Source: Mucilaginibacter sabulilitoris
GTDB taxonomy: Bacteria; Bacteroidota; Bacteroidia; Sphingobacteriales; Sphingobacteriaceae
Direction: 5' to 3'
DNA: 64,000 bases
Assembly (NCBI RefSeq): GCF_034262375.1
Contig: NZ_CP139558.1
Location: 3,720,001-3,784,000, forward strand
Of the stretch, positions 8,202 through 16,410 are shown in pieces (position 1 is the first letter of the stretch; every line of letters begins with the position of its first letter). The notes below the pieces were generated by a model. The model saw only the letters and a list, made by a program, of their open reading frames with translations. It was not told the DNA's origin and did not search any database. A program made the position numbers and the translations under genes.

Positions 8202-9284
8202 ATGAGCAAATCTGTAAACAAACATTTTTCTGCAACAGTAAATTGCTTTAAAATGCCAATTCATTCAATTATTGCCAACGTTGTATTATTGTTCACATTG
8301 TGCGGTTCCATAAACTGCATGGCTCAATCTAAGCCAAAACAATACCTGCTTGCGCTTTCGAAGGCTGACCATACCCTGGCTATCGTAGATCCTACAACGT
8401 TTAAATTGATTACAAAGGTACCTGTCGGCCCTGATCCCCATGAGGTTGCGGCATCGTCAGACGGCAAGACGGCGTACGTATCCAACTACGCGGGCGGACG
8501 CCTTCATGAGCTTGACATCATTGATCTTACAACACAAAAGCTTGTAAATCGGGTTGATACAAAACCACTGATCGGATTGCATGGGTTAATGTTTGCAAAT
8601 GGAAAGTTATGGTTTACAGCAGAAGGTTCTAAATCTGTTGGCAGCTATGACCCGCATACCGGTAAGGTAGATTGGAGTATGAGTACCGGCCAGGACCGGA
8701 CGCATATGATTTACGTTAGTGCCAACGGAAAAAAAATTTATACCACTAATGTTAACTCGGGTACGGTGAGCATTTTGACCGATACATCACTTCCGGGTAT
8801 GCGAAAGGCTGTACCAGGAATAAAACCGCATAAGAACTGGACAGCGAAGGTTATCACTGTTGCAAAAGGTTCAGAGGGATTTGACGTATCACCTGATGGT
8901 AAGGAATTGTGGACTGCCGCTGCTACAGACGGTTCTATCTTCATTATTGACCTTGCCGGCACGAAGCCGACTGATAAAATTGATGCAAAGGCCCTTGGAG
9001 CTAATAGGCTCAAGTTTACGCCGAATGGCAAGCATGTTTTGGTTTCGAGCCTGAGCACCGGCGACCTTTTCATTTATGACGCGAAATCGCATAAAGAACT
9101 GAAGCGGATAAATACAGGTCATGGTGCAGCCGGTATCTTGGTTGACCCGGACGGATCGCGGGCTTTTATAGGTTGCACCGCTGATAATTATGTTGCGGTT
9201 GTAGACCTCAAAACGCTACAGGTTACCAACCATATTGATGTAGGCAAAGGGCCGGACGGTTTGGCTTGGGCGGTTCAACCATAG
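8202..9284 (+). CDS. Exported YVTN/YncE-type beta-propeller protein
   Basis: The 360-residue protein contains six or seven YVTN-type blades, for example LAIVDPTTFKLITKVPVGPD, PHEVAASSDGKTAYVSNYAG, EGFDVSPDGKELWTAAATDG and NYVAVVDLKTLQVTNHIDVG. The start at 8202 puts a long charged N-terminus before the signal peptide; the internal ATG at 8253 gives a better one (MPIHSIIANVVLLFTLCGS, cleaved after MAQ). Propellers of this kind serve as periplasmic binding scaffolds or lactonase-like enzymes. No catalytic signature is seen. It ends 6 bases from a convergent gene. The same fold recurs fused to phosphoesterases at 18904-21327 and 44166-46589. Confidence 0.82.
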   Translation: MSKSVNKHFSATVNCFKMPIHSIIANVVLLFTLCGSINCMAQSKPKQYLLALSKADHTLAIVDPTTFKLITKVPVGPDPHEVAASSDGKTAYVSNYAGGRLHELDIIDLTTQKLVNRVDTKPLIGLHGLMFANGKLWFTAEGSKSVGSYDPHTGKVDWSMSTGQDRTHMIYVSANGKKIYTTNVNSGTVSILTDTSLPGMRKAVPGIKPHKNWTAKVITVAKGSEGFDVSPDGKELWTAAATDGSIFIIDLAGTKPTDKIDAKALGANRLKFTPNGKHVLVSSLSTGDLFIYDAKSHKELKRINTGHGAAGILVDPDGSRAFIGCTADNYVAVVDLKTLQVTNHIDVGKGPDGLAWAVQP

Positions 9285-9290
9285 CATAGT

Positions 9291-10457
9291 TTAACTCTTT
9301 TTTGTCGCGTCTGCTTCATCAGCACCCGGATTTTTAGACTGGGTTTCGACAGATTTATCATCAGCTGTTGGTTTAACGGGTGGTTTATCCGGCGACAGCG
9401 GGATATCGTCACCAGTTTGTTTCGGAGGTTCGGATTGTTCCTTAGTCGGTTCCGTATTTTTTAGAGCAGCGTAAGTACCTGAGCTAATCCCCATCAATAT
9501 CAGTACATTTTGATCAAAATCAGGCATGATATGGTTGGTAAAGGTCTTTTGCAAAAATATTACACCAAAGAAGAGATTAAATGCCACATTTTGAAAACGT
9601 TGTATATTGATGCTGCTCCCGTCTGATAGGATATCAAGAATGAAACCTTCGCTTTTGGCATTTTTATCTATAGGGATGCTTACCTTGTTTTTATTTTCAA
9701 CCAATTTAGATACCGCTGTGGTAGAAACGCTGATACCCAGGATAGCAAGTACCGACAGCGGAAGATCGGGGAGTGTATCTGTAGTGAAACAAATTGTCAG
9801 ATAAGCTACCAGCACCAGCAGCGTCCAGTAAAATAACTGCGCGCGGCCAAGGCTATAATAAAGGTTATTATCGTCTTTTAAAATATTGTTTTTAAGACCG
9901 GCAAAGGCAAGCAGTAATAGGACTACAGCGCCTCCCCAAATCCACCAATGACTTATTTTTTGCCGTACCACCATGTATATCGGTATGTTAGTATTGCTTA
10001 TAAAAGTTCGGGCATTGCCAACACTAAAGTGGACTGTCAATACCGATTTTTCGAAGGGGCTGCTTTCTAAAAATTTCAAAAGTATATCCTGCACCCGGGA
10101 ATCCAACCGGAAATACAGGATTTTTTTAATATCGTTCGTCTTCCAGGGTTTAAGGCCGGTTACGGCAATCCCATCTACATACAATGTACCCAGGGAGTCG
10201 ATATGCTTGGTGGTGGATACCGTAATGGCAATAACCTCTTTAATTTTAGCCGAATCTTGCTGTGCACCTAAATTTTCAATGCCGATGATAGAATCCTGAC
10301 TGAGGGGTTTAATCGATATTGTCGAGTCGGCCTGGGCATAAGCATAACCCATCATCGGGTTTGCCAGGAAAAAGAAAATAGAAATTAACCAATGAATGGT
10401 CTGGTGGCGATTAATCCTTTCAAACCTCATGGGCTTGCTGCTGCTAATAATATACAT
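9291..10457 (-). CDS. Unknown exported membrane protein with four to five C-terminal helices
   Basis: I do not recognise this 388-residue protein. It has an N-terminal hydrophobic segment ending MMGYAYAQ that looks like a signal peptide (the internal ATG at 10430 is a good alternative start). A soluble stretch of about 120 residues follows, with IDSLGTLYVDGIAVTGLKPW and a beta-rich look. Hydrophobic helices then lie near residues 175-190, 207-225, 232-252, 285-300 and 320-335. The tail is a disordered, proline- and lysine-rich segment of about 55 residues. The extracytoplasmic N-terminal part followed by a membrane bundle suggests an anchored or channel-like protein. No enzymatic motif was found. 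Confidence 0.6.
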   Translation of the reverse strand: MYIISSSKPMRFERINRHQTIHWLISIFFFLANPMMGYAYAQADSTISIKPLSQDSIIGIENLGAQQDSAKIKEVIAITVSTTKHIDSLGTLYVDGIAVTGLKPWKTNDIKKILYFRLDSRVQDILLKFLESSPFEKSVLTVHFSVGNARTFISNTNIPIYMVVRQKISHWWIWGGAVVLLLLAFAGLKNNILKDDNNLYYSLGRAQLFYWTLLVLVAYLTICFTTDTLPDLPLSVLAILGISVSTTAVSKLVENKNKVSIPIDKNAKSEGFILDILSDGSSINIQRFQNVAFNLFFGVIFLQKTFTNHIMPDFDQNVLILMGISSGTYAALKNTEPTKEQSEPPKQTGDDIPLSPDKPPVKPTADDKSVETQSKNPGADEADATKKS

Positions 10458-10594
10458 GATAGGGGTATAGGATAAATGCCTACTTCGTTCCGTTTTCGGC
10501 TTGCCGGAATCATTTTTAAAGAATGATCAAACTCTGTACGAGAAAATTGTAATGTCGCTATGAGCCAGTCGTTTACAATTTAAAAGTTATTTAT

Positions 10595-10617
10595 TAAAAA
10601 AGCAAGCACTCTTGCTT
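10595..10617 (-). terminator. Rho-independent terminator of the methyltransferase gene
   Basis: On the minus strand AAGCAAG and CTTGCTT pair around a 4-base loop and are followed by TTTTT. It lies about 105 bases past the stop codon at 10722. The stem is short (7 pairs), but the U-tract is in the right place for leftward transcription. Confidence 0.55.
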
Positions 10618-10721
10618 AAAAAATAGTGTGTGGTATATATCGTTGACAAATACGATCAAAGGCGACTGAAAAGAGAAAGTATTATACAATTGCTGAGCAA
10701 TAACACTTGATAAATGAGAAT

Positions 10722-11633
10722 TTACAGACTTCTGAATTCATATAATTTATAAATATTATCCGCACTGCCGTTTACACAATCAAGCCAACTTTGCCGGGCT
10801 ACCAGGGGCGAACATGGGCCATAGGTGAAAATTATGATCCTTCTTTTTTGTGATTCTTTTTGTAATATATTCAGCATATCCTGCAACATGCTTCCTCCAA
10901 AAGGAGTGTACATAAAGAATACTGTTCCATGCGAATAGTCCCATTTAAGGGCATCTGCGTTTATGAATTCAACTTGGGGTAGATTTAGTTGTGATGCATA
11001 CGTTTTAGCATAGTTATAATAAGCTGGTTCAAATTCAATCCCCTTAACAGTAGCATCGCTGATTAAACCCATGAGGATAGCTACCTGGCCCAAGCCTGAT
11101 CCTAAATCAAAAAATACATCGTTGGGCTTTAAATCCGCCCGCTCTGCCATCTCGAATATTATTCTTGCAGGCGTTTGCTGATAAAATACCATTTCCGGTT
11201 GCCTGTTTAAGGTGGCTTCAGGAATAATTTTGTCATATAGCAGCCCATTAATAAAAACATCCAGATTATTATAACCAATCTGATCGGCCGTGTAGATTTC
11301 AGTATCGTTATATCTCCGGATCATTTTGCTGAAAGATGCTTTAGTGTAAGCGCCGGTTTTGATCTTTTCCCTAATCCGCTTAAACAAGTTGGCGTCAACT
11401 TTTTCCAGCTCAGATTTTGTCTTCTCAGCACGCCGCTTTAGTATAGCCAGTTCTGCTTTCAATTCTGCTTTTTGCAGTAACCCCTCAATGCGATCAATTA
11501 CATGAAAATCAATGAAGTCTATAGCGTCTGTACGGCTATCAAAATTGATTTCCTCATAAAGGGTTGTGTTATCTTCAATGTCCTTTATGTTTGATTCTAT
11601 TTCGAGTAAGATCATTATGGCTTCAGTATTCAT
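10722..11633 (-). CDS. SAM-dependent methyltransferase
   Basis: The 303-residue cytoplasmic protein has an N-terminal half of charged helices (about 1-140). A class I methyltransferase fold follows: motif I is NDVFFDLGSGLGQVAILMGL, the acidic end of strand 2 is VKGIEFEPAYYNYA, and motif II is VEFINADALKWDY. The wording around motif I recalls DOT1-like enzymes, but this is a weak resemblance. The substrate is unknown; the helical N-terminal half may recognise it. It is divergent from the UspA gene and has its own terminator, so it is probably monocistronic. Confidence 0.75.
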   Translation of the reverse strand: MNTEAIMILLEIESNIKDIEDNTTLYEEINFDSRTDAIDFIDFHVIDRIEGLLQKAELKAELAILKRRAEKTKSELEKVDANLFKRIREKIKTGAYTKASFSKMIRRYNDTEIYTADQIGYNNLDVFINGLLYDKIIPEATLNRQPEMVFYQQTPARIIFEMAERADLKPNDVFFDLGSGLGQVAILMGLISDATVKGIEFEPAYYNYAKTYASQLNLPQVEFINADALKWDYSHGTVFFMYTPFGGSMLQDMLNILQKESQKRRIIIFTYGPCSPLVARQSWLDCVNGSADNIYKLYEFRSL

Positions 11634-11790
11634 AAATACATGTAGATGTATGGCTTGGGGTGATAAAGCTTTATCAATTCACATCGGTAAGCAATTATAA
11701 CTATTGTAGCCTGATTTTTACGCAGCAATAACAATTAATGGATCAATTGCAGGTAATTTCAGCTTTTCTTATTTTAAGCTGTTAAACACT

Positions 11791-12612
11791 ATGAGTACCA
11801 TAATCGCCGCTACAAATTATACCGAACTGGCCGAAAATGCTGTAGCCTTCGCTGCCGAAATTGCCCGCCAAAATAACTACCGGTTGATCTTATTAAATGA
11901 TTTCTCTGTTTCCGTTCACGCAATGAATGCACGGCTCTCGGCCGAACGGATAGAGGAACTGATTGACGAGAATAAACTGCTCCTGGAAAGCAAAGCATTA
12001 TTGCTGGCCGATCAATATGGCATTGAGGTAATATCTAAAGCTACTTTTTCTTTCGTGGAAGACGCCATAGAAGAAGTGGTTACGCAGTATAATGCCGAAA
12101 TGATTGTGATGGGAATGGAGGAAAAATCAGTGGAGCAAGAACTTTTGGGAAATACTACTACCTCCATAATTAAAAAACTCCATTCGCCGGTAATGGCGGT
12201 TCCGGCAAATGCCAGATTCAACGGTATAAAAAGAGTGCTTTTTGCCTGCGATGTATTGCATGGGGTTTCTGAGCAAATATTGGCACGCATTAAGCAAATG
12301 GCCCTAACCAACAACGCCGAAGTGGAAGTGCTTCTGATTAATGAAACCGTGGAAGAATTAAAGGCAGTAGGGGCAGACCCGAACGCGCTGCGCATCATTG
12401 ATAAGGGTCTGGATGGCATTGATTATTATTATAAAAATGTCAGATCAGATTCTATTATAGATGGAATTGCCCGTGAAATTAAAAGAATGGAAGCCGATTT
12501 GTTAATTATGGTTCCGCAGCCACACGGATTTTGGGATTCAATGGTTCACCGCAGTAAAACACGCGTCATGGCTTCGGGTTTAAATATACCGCTGTTTTCC
12601 ATACCCGCTTAA
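11791..12612 (+). CDS. Universal stress protein with two UspA domains
   Basis: The 273-residue protein has two UspA folds in tandem, at about residues 1-145 and 150-273. The first opens STIIAATNYTELAENAVAFA and ends ELLGNTTTSIIKKLHSPVMA. The second half opens RVLFACDVLHGVSEQIL and ends SKTRVMASGLNIPLFSIPA. The ATP-binding G-2x-G-9x-G motif is not intact in either half, so it may be of the non-nucleotide-binding type. Such proteins accumulate in stationary phase or stress. The strong hairpin beyond its stop codon closes the transcript. Confidence 0.88.
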   Translation: MSTIIAATNYTELAENAVAFAAEIARQNNYRLILLNDFSVSVHAMNARLSAERIEELIDENKLLLESKALLLADQYGIEVISKATFSFVEDAIEEVVTQYNAEMIVMGMEEKSVEQELLGNTTTSIIKKLHSPVMAVPANARFNGIKRVLFACDVLHGVSEQILARIKQMALTNNAEVEVLLINETVEELKAVGADPNALRIIDKGLDGIDYYYKNVRSDSIIDGIAREIKRMEADLLIMVPQPHGFWDSMVHRSKTRVMASGLNIPLFSIPA

Positions 12613-12638
12613 TTTACTTTGTAATACGATTAAAGGGT

Positions 12639-12682
12639 ATTAAGAGCAATGCGGCCAGTAGGCTGGCCGCATTGCTCTTAAT
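12639..12682. terminator. Bidirectional hairpin between convergent genes
   Basis: Two 20-base arms (12639-12658 and 12663-12682) are exact reverse complements with a TAGG loop. The right arm's outer end reaches to within 4 bases of the stop codon of the convergent gene at 12686. No long U-tract follows on either strand, so termination may rest on stem strength alone, or the hairpin may block exonucleases at both 3' ends. Confidence 0.65.
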
Positions 12683-12685
12683 ATG

Positions 12686-14842
12686 TTAATTTATAAATAC
12701 TTCATCGGTAAACACCCAGGCCGGTTTACCCTTGGCCGGGTGCCAGGCGGGCATGCTTTTAAGGGAAGTCGCCAAGAGTTTAATGCAGGATATTGGCTGT
12801 GCAGATTTTAACTTACATTCCAGATTGATGGTTGCAGGTGTGTCTTTTTTTCGCGGTAGCGCGGTTTTAATTGTGCCAATCAATTTTAAGTGCTGCTGAT
12901 CCGGGCCGCCCCATACTTCTACCAAGGCCGGCAAGAAAATATGTGCATCAGTTTTGCGCATTGTGTTTAAGCCGAGACTGTGTATAGTTACGGGGGTACG
13001 AAACCACATGAGCATCCCCAGATCGTGCTGTGAGGCAAGCCATTTGTTGTTTCCATTATCCTCGCCCCCCATTTCCTTGTCCATGATGGTTTTAGGCCCA
13101 TCGGCTTTGTACCTGTCGTCCGGCCTTTTAATAAAGGCTACGCTATCGGGCGTATAAGTGCATTTGTATACTTTAAACTCAACAGTATCACTGCCAATCC
13201 AGCCAGGTTTAAAAGCCCTTGCCCGTATCTCTGTGCTTTGGGTAAAATTAACTCCCGGTTTGTATAACGTTGCGTGAGTACTATCCGGCACACTGCCGTC
13301 TGTAGTGTAGCGGATATCAACGCCTTTCACGGGGTTGGCAAGTTGCAGTTGGTATTGCTGTTTAAATACCAAGGCTGTGTTTTTTAACTGCGGACTGGTT
13401 AGTTTTATCGCTTTACCATCATCTTTAAAACCGGTTAAAAATTTAAGGTTTTTGTTGGTTTTTTGAAGTGGTTCAAGATCGGCTGTTTTTAATCCCGTAT
13501 CCCATACAACCAGCTCGGTAAGGCTTGTTATTGCCGTTAACTGTTTTACATCGGCAGGGTTTAATTTCACACCCGCCAGCGAGAGGCTTTTAAGATATTT
13601 CAATCCGGCGAGTTCTTTTAAACCTTTACCCGTAACATCGCTAAAATTAAGGTTGAGCCTACGGAGATTCTCAAATTTCGCAATGGTTTTAAGGTCGGCA
13701 TCTTTTACCGGAATTTTGTTAAGATCAAGCGAAACTACCTGTTTTTTGATGGAACTTAGCTCTTCAAGTACTTTAACATTATATGTGCTTTTATTGTAGA
13801 TGTTAACCGCCAGCGCAGGCGATTCATTCGCCAAAGAGTAAACTACCCGGTAATTATTATTCAATTTTTTAACGTCCTGATCATCAGCGGCCGAAAAATT
13901 ATAGGTTTCCTCCACACTTTCGGAAGGTGCTAATAAAGTTGCCGCCAATACTCTTAATGAATCAGCAGCAGGTAAATCAATAACTTTTTTATGGAAGTTG
14001 GTGTTGTTTTTTACCCACAAATAAAGCAGCATTTTTTCATCATCCGTAAGCTGAGGTTTACCTGTTGGGGGCATGTGTTTTTTGGCTGTTTCCGGAAGAT
14101 GTATCCGCTGCAGCAGCAGGCTCATTGCCGGATCGCCCGCTTTAAAGAGCTTACCGGTTTTCCCACCCTTTAATATCGCTGCTGAATCAGTAAGCATCAG
14201 TCCTCCTTTCATCTTATCGGCATTATGGCAGCTTTGGCATTTCACCTCAAAAATGGGTTTAATTATATCTGCATAAATCAATGCCTGGTTAATTGGCACA
14301 GCCTTTTTGCTTTTATCCATCACCGGTTCCAAAACAAAATCTTCGCCATGGGTAAGGTTACCACCCAGGTGCCCGGTTACAATTAAACAAAACACGGTGA
14401 TAATAGCCCCTGCTTTGGCAAGGTTAGCAGTATATTTTGATGTATTGCGAATAAGGTAAACGCCATGGCCCATAAAGGCCACGGTTACCCCAAACCATTT
14501 GTGCCATTGCAAAGTGCCTCCTTCGTAACCCGGCTCTCTTGACAGGAACAAACCCATAATTACTGTAATTGAAGAAAGCAGGGCACCTAATACCAGCAGA
14601 TAGTTGGTGAAATTCTGATACAGCCTTTCGTTAATAAACTCGGGGCGGAAGCGGAAAAATTCCATGACCATGGCAAGCATTAGTATTACAATAGGGAAGT
14701 GGAGGATAAGTGGATGCATGCGGCCAACAGGCTGTACCCATTGCGGAACAACGAGCCGGTCGCCGGCTAACAGTAATACCACAATAAAAATGTTTAATGT
14801 AAATAGCGCCCCTTCTGCTATACTTTTATGACTGCTTTTCAT
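12686..14842 (-). CDS. Membrane c-type cytochrome with LRR and CHB_HEX domains
   Basis: The 718-residue protein starts with four to five membrane helices (about 10-30, 42-62, 80-98, 115-135, 145-160) of the DUF2231 kind. A planctomycete-type cytochrome module follows, with Cys202-x-x-Cys205-His206 in KCQSCHNADK and the distal HMPPTGKPQLTDDEK. Residues about 355-480 form leucine-rich repeats (NLRRLNLNFSDVTGKGLKEL). Residues about 490-570 match the chitobiase/hexosaminidase C-terminal sandwich (VDIRYTTDGSVPDSTHATLY). A discoidin-like tail ends the protein. It is the last gene of a leftward operon with DUF1501 and DUF1549/DUF1553 genes. A heme-bearing, carbohydrate-touching membrane protein is what the domains suggest; the reaction is unknown. 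Confidence 0.85.
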   Translation of the reverse strand: MKSSHKSIAEGALFTLNIFIVVLLLAGDRLVVPQWVQPVGRMHPLILHFPIVILMLAMVMEFFRFRPEFINERLYQNFTNYLLVLGALLSSITVIMGLFLSREPGYEGGTLQWHKWFGVTVAFMGHGVYLIRNTSKYTANLAKAGAIITVFCLIVTGHLGGNLTHGEDFVLEPVMDKSKKAVPINQALIYADIIKPIFEVKCQSCHNADKMKGGLMLTDSAAILKGGKTGKLFKAGDPAMSLLLQRIHLPETAKKHMPPTGKPQLTDDEKMLLYLWVKNNTNFHKKVIDLPAADSLRVLAATLLAPSESVEETYNFSAADDQDVKKLNNNYRVVYSLANESPALAVNIYNKSTYNVKVLEELSSIKKQVVSLDLNKIPVKDADLKTIAKFENLRRLNLNFSDVTGKGLKELAGLKYLKSLSLAGVKLNPADVKQLTAITSLTELVVWDTGLKTADLEPLQKTNKNLKFLTGFKDDGKAIKLTSPQLKNTALVFKQQYQLQLANPVKGVDIRYTTDGSVPDSTHATLYKPGVNFTQSTEIRARAFKPGWIGSDTVEFKVYKCTYTPDSVAFIKRPDDRYKADGPKTIMDKEMGGEDNGNNKWLASQHDLGMLMWFRTPVTIHSLGLNTMRKTDAHIFLPALVEVWGGPDQQHLKLIGTIKTALPRKKDTPATINLECKLKSAQPISCIKLLATSLKSMPAWHPAKGKPAWVFTDEVFIN

Positions 14843-14951
14843 ATCTTATGCGCCGATGGAGAGTGGGTTGCGAATGTTTTCTTTCATTCTTTGAGGATGA
14901 ATACCTTGATTTTAATGAATAGTGGTTTTTAGTTAGGCGAGGGAAACGGAC

Positions 14952-16409
14952 TCAGGCTATTATCCCATTTATCACATTGCCGGCCACATCGGTTAGCCTG
15001 TAACGCCTGCCCTGGCTTTTAAAGGTGAGCTTTTTATGGTCAATACCTAATTGATTAAGGATTGTAGCATGAAAATCATGCACATGCACCGGGTCTTTAA
15101 CAATATTGTAACCAAACTCGTCCGATTCGCCGTAAACTAAACCGGGTTTGATACCGCCGCCGGCCATCCAAACGCTAAAGCAACGCGGGTGGTGGTCGCG
15201 TCCGTAATTGGCCGCCTCCAATTTACCCTGGCTGTAATTGGTACGGCCAAACTCGCCGCCCCATATTACCAGTGTTTCGTCAAGCAAACCGCGTTGTTTC
15301 AGGTCGGTTACCAATGCTGCCGAAGCCTGGTCTACATCTTTAGCCTGGCCGGCCATTTCACGGGGCAGATTGGTATGCTGATCCCAACCCTGATGATAAA
15401 GTTGCACAAAACGCACCCCATTCTCTGACAGTTTACGCGCCAGCAAGCAGTTGGCTGCGTAGGTGCCGGGAACTAAGCATTCGGGCCCGTACATTTTAAC
15501 TATATCGTCAGACTCACGCGATACATCCATCAGCTCTGGCACGGCCGTTTGCATGCGATAGGCCATTTCGTATTGCTGAACCTTGGTATTGATCTCGGGA
15601 TCCCCAAATTCTTTGTAATTGATGTCGTTGAGTTCGGCCAGTTTATCAAGCATTTTGCGACGCTCGTGCCGGTCGAGGCCTTCAGGGTCGTTCAGGTAAA
15701 GAATAGGGTCTTCACCGCTGCTGAATTGTACCCCCTGGTGTATGGAATCAAGGAAACCATTGCTCCATAGTTTGCTATAAACACCTTGCCCGTTGCCTTT
15801 ACCTTTTGATAACAATACCGTAAATGCTGGCAGGTTTTTATTTTCGCTGCCCAGGCCATAGCTCACCCACGAACCCATACTGGGCCGGTTACCCTGCTGT
15901 GCACCAGTTTGAAAAAAAGTAAGTGCCGGATCATGGTTAATGGCATCGGTATTCATTGAGCGGATGATGCAGATGTCATCGGCAATTTTAGCAATGTGCG
16001 GGAACAGGTCGCTTACCCAGGCGCGCGACTCTCCATATTGTTTAAAATCATAAAACGAACCTACCAGCGGAAAGGACGCCTGCTTGGCGGTCATCCCTGT
16101 AAGGATCTGGTTACCGCGAACGGATGGTGGTAATTCCTGTCCCATCATTTCGCGCAGTTTCGGTTTATAGTCAAATGATTCCAGCTGTGATGGCGCCCCA
16201 TCCTGAAACAGGTAGATCACCCGTTTGGCCTTAGGCGCAAAATTGGGAATGCCCGGAATAAAATCAGCCTCAGCCTCTTCTCCTTTACCACTAAACAGGT
16301 CGGGAATAAGCAGCGAACCCAGCGCCACACTCCCAATGCCCAAACTTAATCGCGACAGGAACCTGCGCCTGTTGATGTTGAGCCTGTTTTCTAAAAAATC
16401 CTTTTCCAT
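14952..16409 (-). CDS. DUF1501 protein, Tat-exported sulfatase-like fold
   Basis: The 485-residue protein has a twin-arginine signal (NRRRFLSRLSLGIGSVALG), so it is exported folded, probably with a metal. The body has the DUF1501 hallmarks: VIYLFQDGAPSQLESFDYKP, NHDPALTFFQTGAQQG, GVRFVQLYHQGWDQHTNLPR and VIWGGEFGRTNYSQG. The fold is related to alkaline phosphatase and sulfatases. The ATG at 16409 is one base from the TGA of the gene before it, so the two are almost surely translationally coupled. In planctomycetes and many Bacteroidota these genes always travel with DUF1549/DUF1553 cytochromes; their chemistry is not established. Confidence 0.92.
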   Translation of the reverse strand: MEKDFLENRLNINRRRFLSRLSLGIGSVALGSLLIPDLFSGKGEEAEADFIPGIPNFAPKAKRVIYLFQDGAPSQLESFDYKPKLREMMGQELPPSVRGNQILTGMTAKQASFPLVGSFYDFKQYGESRAWVSDLFPHIAKIADDICIIRSMNTDAINHDPALTFFQTGAQQGNRPSMGSWVSYGLGSENKNLPAFTVLLSKGKGNGQGVYSKLWSNGFLDSIHQGVQFSSGEDPILYLNDPEGLDRHERRKMLDKLAELNDINYKEFGDPEINTKVQQYEMAYRMQTAVPELMDVSRESDDIVKMYGPECLVPGTYAANCLLARKLSENGVRFVQLYHQGWDQHTNLPREMAGQAKDVDQASAALVTDLKQRGLLDETLVIWGGEFGRTNYSQGKLEAANYGRDHHPRCFSVWMAGGGIKPGLVYGESDEFGYNIVKDPVHVHDFHATILNQLGIDHKKLTFKSQGRRYRLTDVAGNVINGIIA

Positions 16410-16410
16410 A

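Noticed and set aside
9285..9290. A terminator between the convergent genes ending at 9284 and 9291
   Set aside because: Only six bases are present, and the gene ends show no hairpin.
12012..12419. A 135-codon minus-strand frame inside the UspA gene
   Set aside because: It is antisense to a well-supported gene and its translation is rich in serine and proline with no known motif.
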